Below, piece after piece: positions 62,634 to 64,000 of a stretch of DNA of 64,000 nucleotides. Within the stretch, counting starts at the first letter, position 1. Each line of letters starts with the position of its first letter. The notes beneath the pieces were generated by a model. The model was given only the letters and a program-made list of their open reading frames with translations. It ran no database searches and was not told where the DNA came from. The position numbers were made by a program, and so were the translations under genes. Origin of the DNA: Rattus norvegicus (Eukaryota; Chordata; Mammalia; Rodentia; Muridae); assembly GCF_036323735.1 (NCBI RefSeq), contig NC_086020.1:86615710-86679709 (forward strand), written 5' to 3'.

Positions 62634-64000
62634 TTTTTTTTTTTTTATTTTTTTTATTTTTTATTTTTATTTATTTTTTTTATTAACTTGAGTATTTCTT
62701 ATATACATTTCGAGTGTTATTCCCTTTCCCGGTTTCCGGGCAAACATCCCCCTCCCCCCTCCCCTTCCCTATGGGTATTCCCCTCCCAACCCTCCCCCCA
62801 TTGCCGCCCTCCCCCCACCAGTCTAGTTCACTGGGGGTTCAGTCTTAGCAGGACCCAGGGCTTCCCCTTCCACTGGTGCTCTTACTAGGATATTCATTGC
62901 TACCTATGGGGTCAGAGTCCAGGGTCAGTCCATGTATAGTCTTTAGGTAGTGGCTTAGTCCCTGGAAGCTCTGGTTGCTTGGCATTGTTGTACTTTTGGG
63001 GTCTCGAGCCCCTTCAAGCTCTTCCAGTTCTTTCTCTGATTCCTTCAACGGGGGTTCTATTCTCAGTTCAGTGGTTTGCTGCTGGCATTCGCCTCTGTAT
63101 TTGCTGTATTCTGGCTGTGTCTCTCAGGAGAGATCTACATCCGGCTCCTGTCGGTCTGCACTTCTTTGCTTCATCCATCTTGTCTAATTGGATGGCTGTA
63201 TATGTATGGGCCACATGTGGGGCAGGCTCTGAATGGGTGTTCCTTCAGTCTCTGTTTTAATCTTTGCCTCTCCCTTCCCTGCCAAGGGTATTTTTTTCCT
63301 CATTTAAAGAAGGAGTGAAGCATTCACATTTTGATCATCCGTCTTGAGTTTCATTTGTTCTAGGGATCTAGGGTAATTCAAGCATTTGGGCTACTAGCCA
63401 CTTATCAATGAGTGCATACCATGTATGTCTTTCTGTGATTGGGTTAGCTCACTCAGGATGATATTTTCCAGTTCCAACCATTTGCCTACGAATTTCATAG
63501 ACTCGTTCTTTTTGATAGCTGAGTAATATTCCATTGTGTAGATGTACCACATTTTCTGTATCCATTCCTCTGTTGAAGGGCATCTGGGTTCTTTCCAGCT
63601 TCTGGCTATTATAAATAAGGCTGCGATGAACATAGTGGAGCACGTGTCTCTTTTATATGTTGAGGCATCTTTTGGGTATATGCCCAAGAGAGGTATAGCT
63701 GGATCCTCAGGCAGTTCAATGTCCAATTTTCTGAGGAACCTCCAGACTGATTTCCAGAATGGTTTTACCAGTCTGCAATCCCACCAACAATGGAGGAGTG
63801 TTCCTCTTTCTCCACATCCTCGCCAGCATCTGCTGTCACCTGAGTTTTTGATCTTAGCCATTCTCACTGGTGTGAGGTGAAATCTCAGGGTTGTTTTGAT
63901 TTGCATTTCCCTTATGACTAAAGATGTTGAACATTTCTTTAGGTGTTTCTCAGCCATTCGGCATTCCTCAGCTGTGAATTCTTTGTTTAGCTCTGAACCC
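62634..64000 (-). mobile_element. L1 3' part running off the window
   Basis: A long T-rich tail (62634-62685, with interspersed As), 3'UTR to about 63390, then the ORF2 C-terminus open from 63394 to beyond 63957 (CGA of EECRMAEKH intact). The last codon before the stop is changed so the plus strand reads ctactag, giving an ORF2 one residue shorter. The 5' part lies outside the window. Confidence 0.93.

Noticed and set aside
1..64000. CRISPR arrays, tRNA or rRNA genes, bacterial operons
   Set aside because: None seen; the only tRNA-like sequence is the ID SINE at 56.7 kb, which is a retroposon.

Overview
This is mammalian, rodent, and almost certainly rat (Rattus) genomic DNA. The evidence is the L1 LINE copies of rat type (ORF1 starting MARGKRRNPSNRNQDY, ORF2 starting MNITGSNNHYS), a near-consensus ID SINE at 56.7 kb, B1 and B3 SINE remnants, an ORR1-like MaLR element and an IAP-like endogenous retrovirus (ERV). 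No bacterial gene, rRNA, tRNA or CRISPR array is visible, and no host protein-coding gene can be called with confidence. Most of the window is L1 sequence in layers. Family names were assigned from memory, without a database search.

Layout. 1-16,968 holds plus-strand L1s: an old L1 3'UTR (1-925), a decayed near-full-length L1 (L1-1, 926-7313), and a younger L1 (L1-2, 7314-16968). L1-2 is split by L1-3 (9140-12520), which is a chimera: L1 5'UTR, ORF1 and the ORF2 endonuclease part joined to non-L1 sequence with its own AATAAA and poly(A), flanked by a target-site duplication (TSD). 16,969-21,752 is mostly non-L1, with B3 fragments, one 5'-truncated plus-strand L1 (TSD seen) and a promoter-like stretch near 20.3 kb.

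From 21,753 on, all further L1s but one 5' fragment lie on the minus strand: L1-4 (21753-28301), an ancient L1 ORF2 remnant, a pyrimidine microsatellite, L1-5 abutting L1-6 (30147-38990; L1-6 keeps an intact 358-codon ORF1), a plus-strand L1 5' fragment, 1.7 kb without a recognised repeat (with a candidate exon near 41.5 kb), then L1-7 abutting L1-8 (41794-54454). One 14-bp TSD surrounds the whole L1-7/L1-8 composite. ORF1 of L1-8 is split by a complete minus-strand ERV (47603-53111) with 361-bp LTRs that differ at two positions.

54.5-64 kb holds short L1 3' fragments with clear TSDs, a TATG/TATA microsatellite, the ID SINE, an ORR1-like MaLR provirus with another element inside one LTR, MT-like LTR fragments and the 3' end of a further L1.

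How the parts relate: the L1 copies are the likely source of the machinery for the L1, ID and chimeric insertions, while the two LTR elements are independent retroviral-type insertions. The least expected items are the L1-3 chimera, the two head-to-tail L1 composites, and the ERV, whose interior shows no recognisable gag, pol or env but has an unrecognised 189-codon reading frame and a duplicated hairpin with a compensatory base-pair change just upstream of its 3' LTR.
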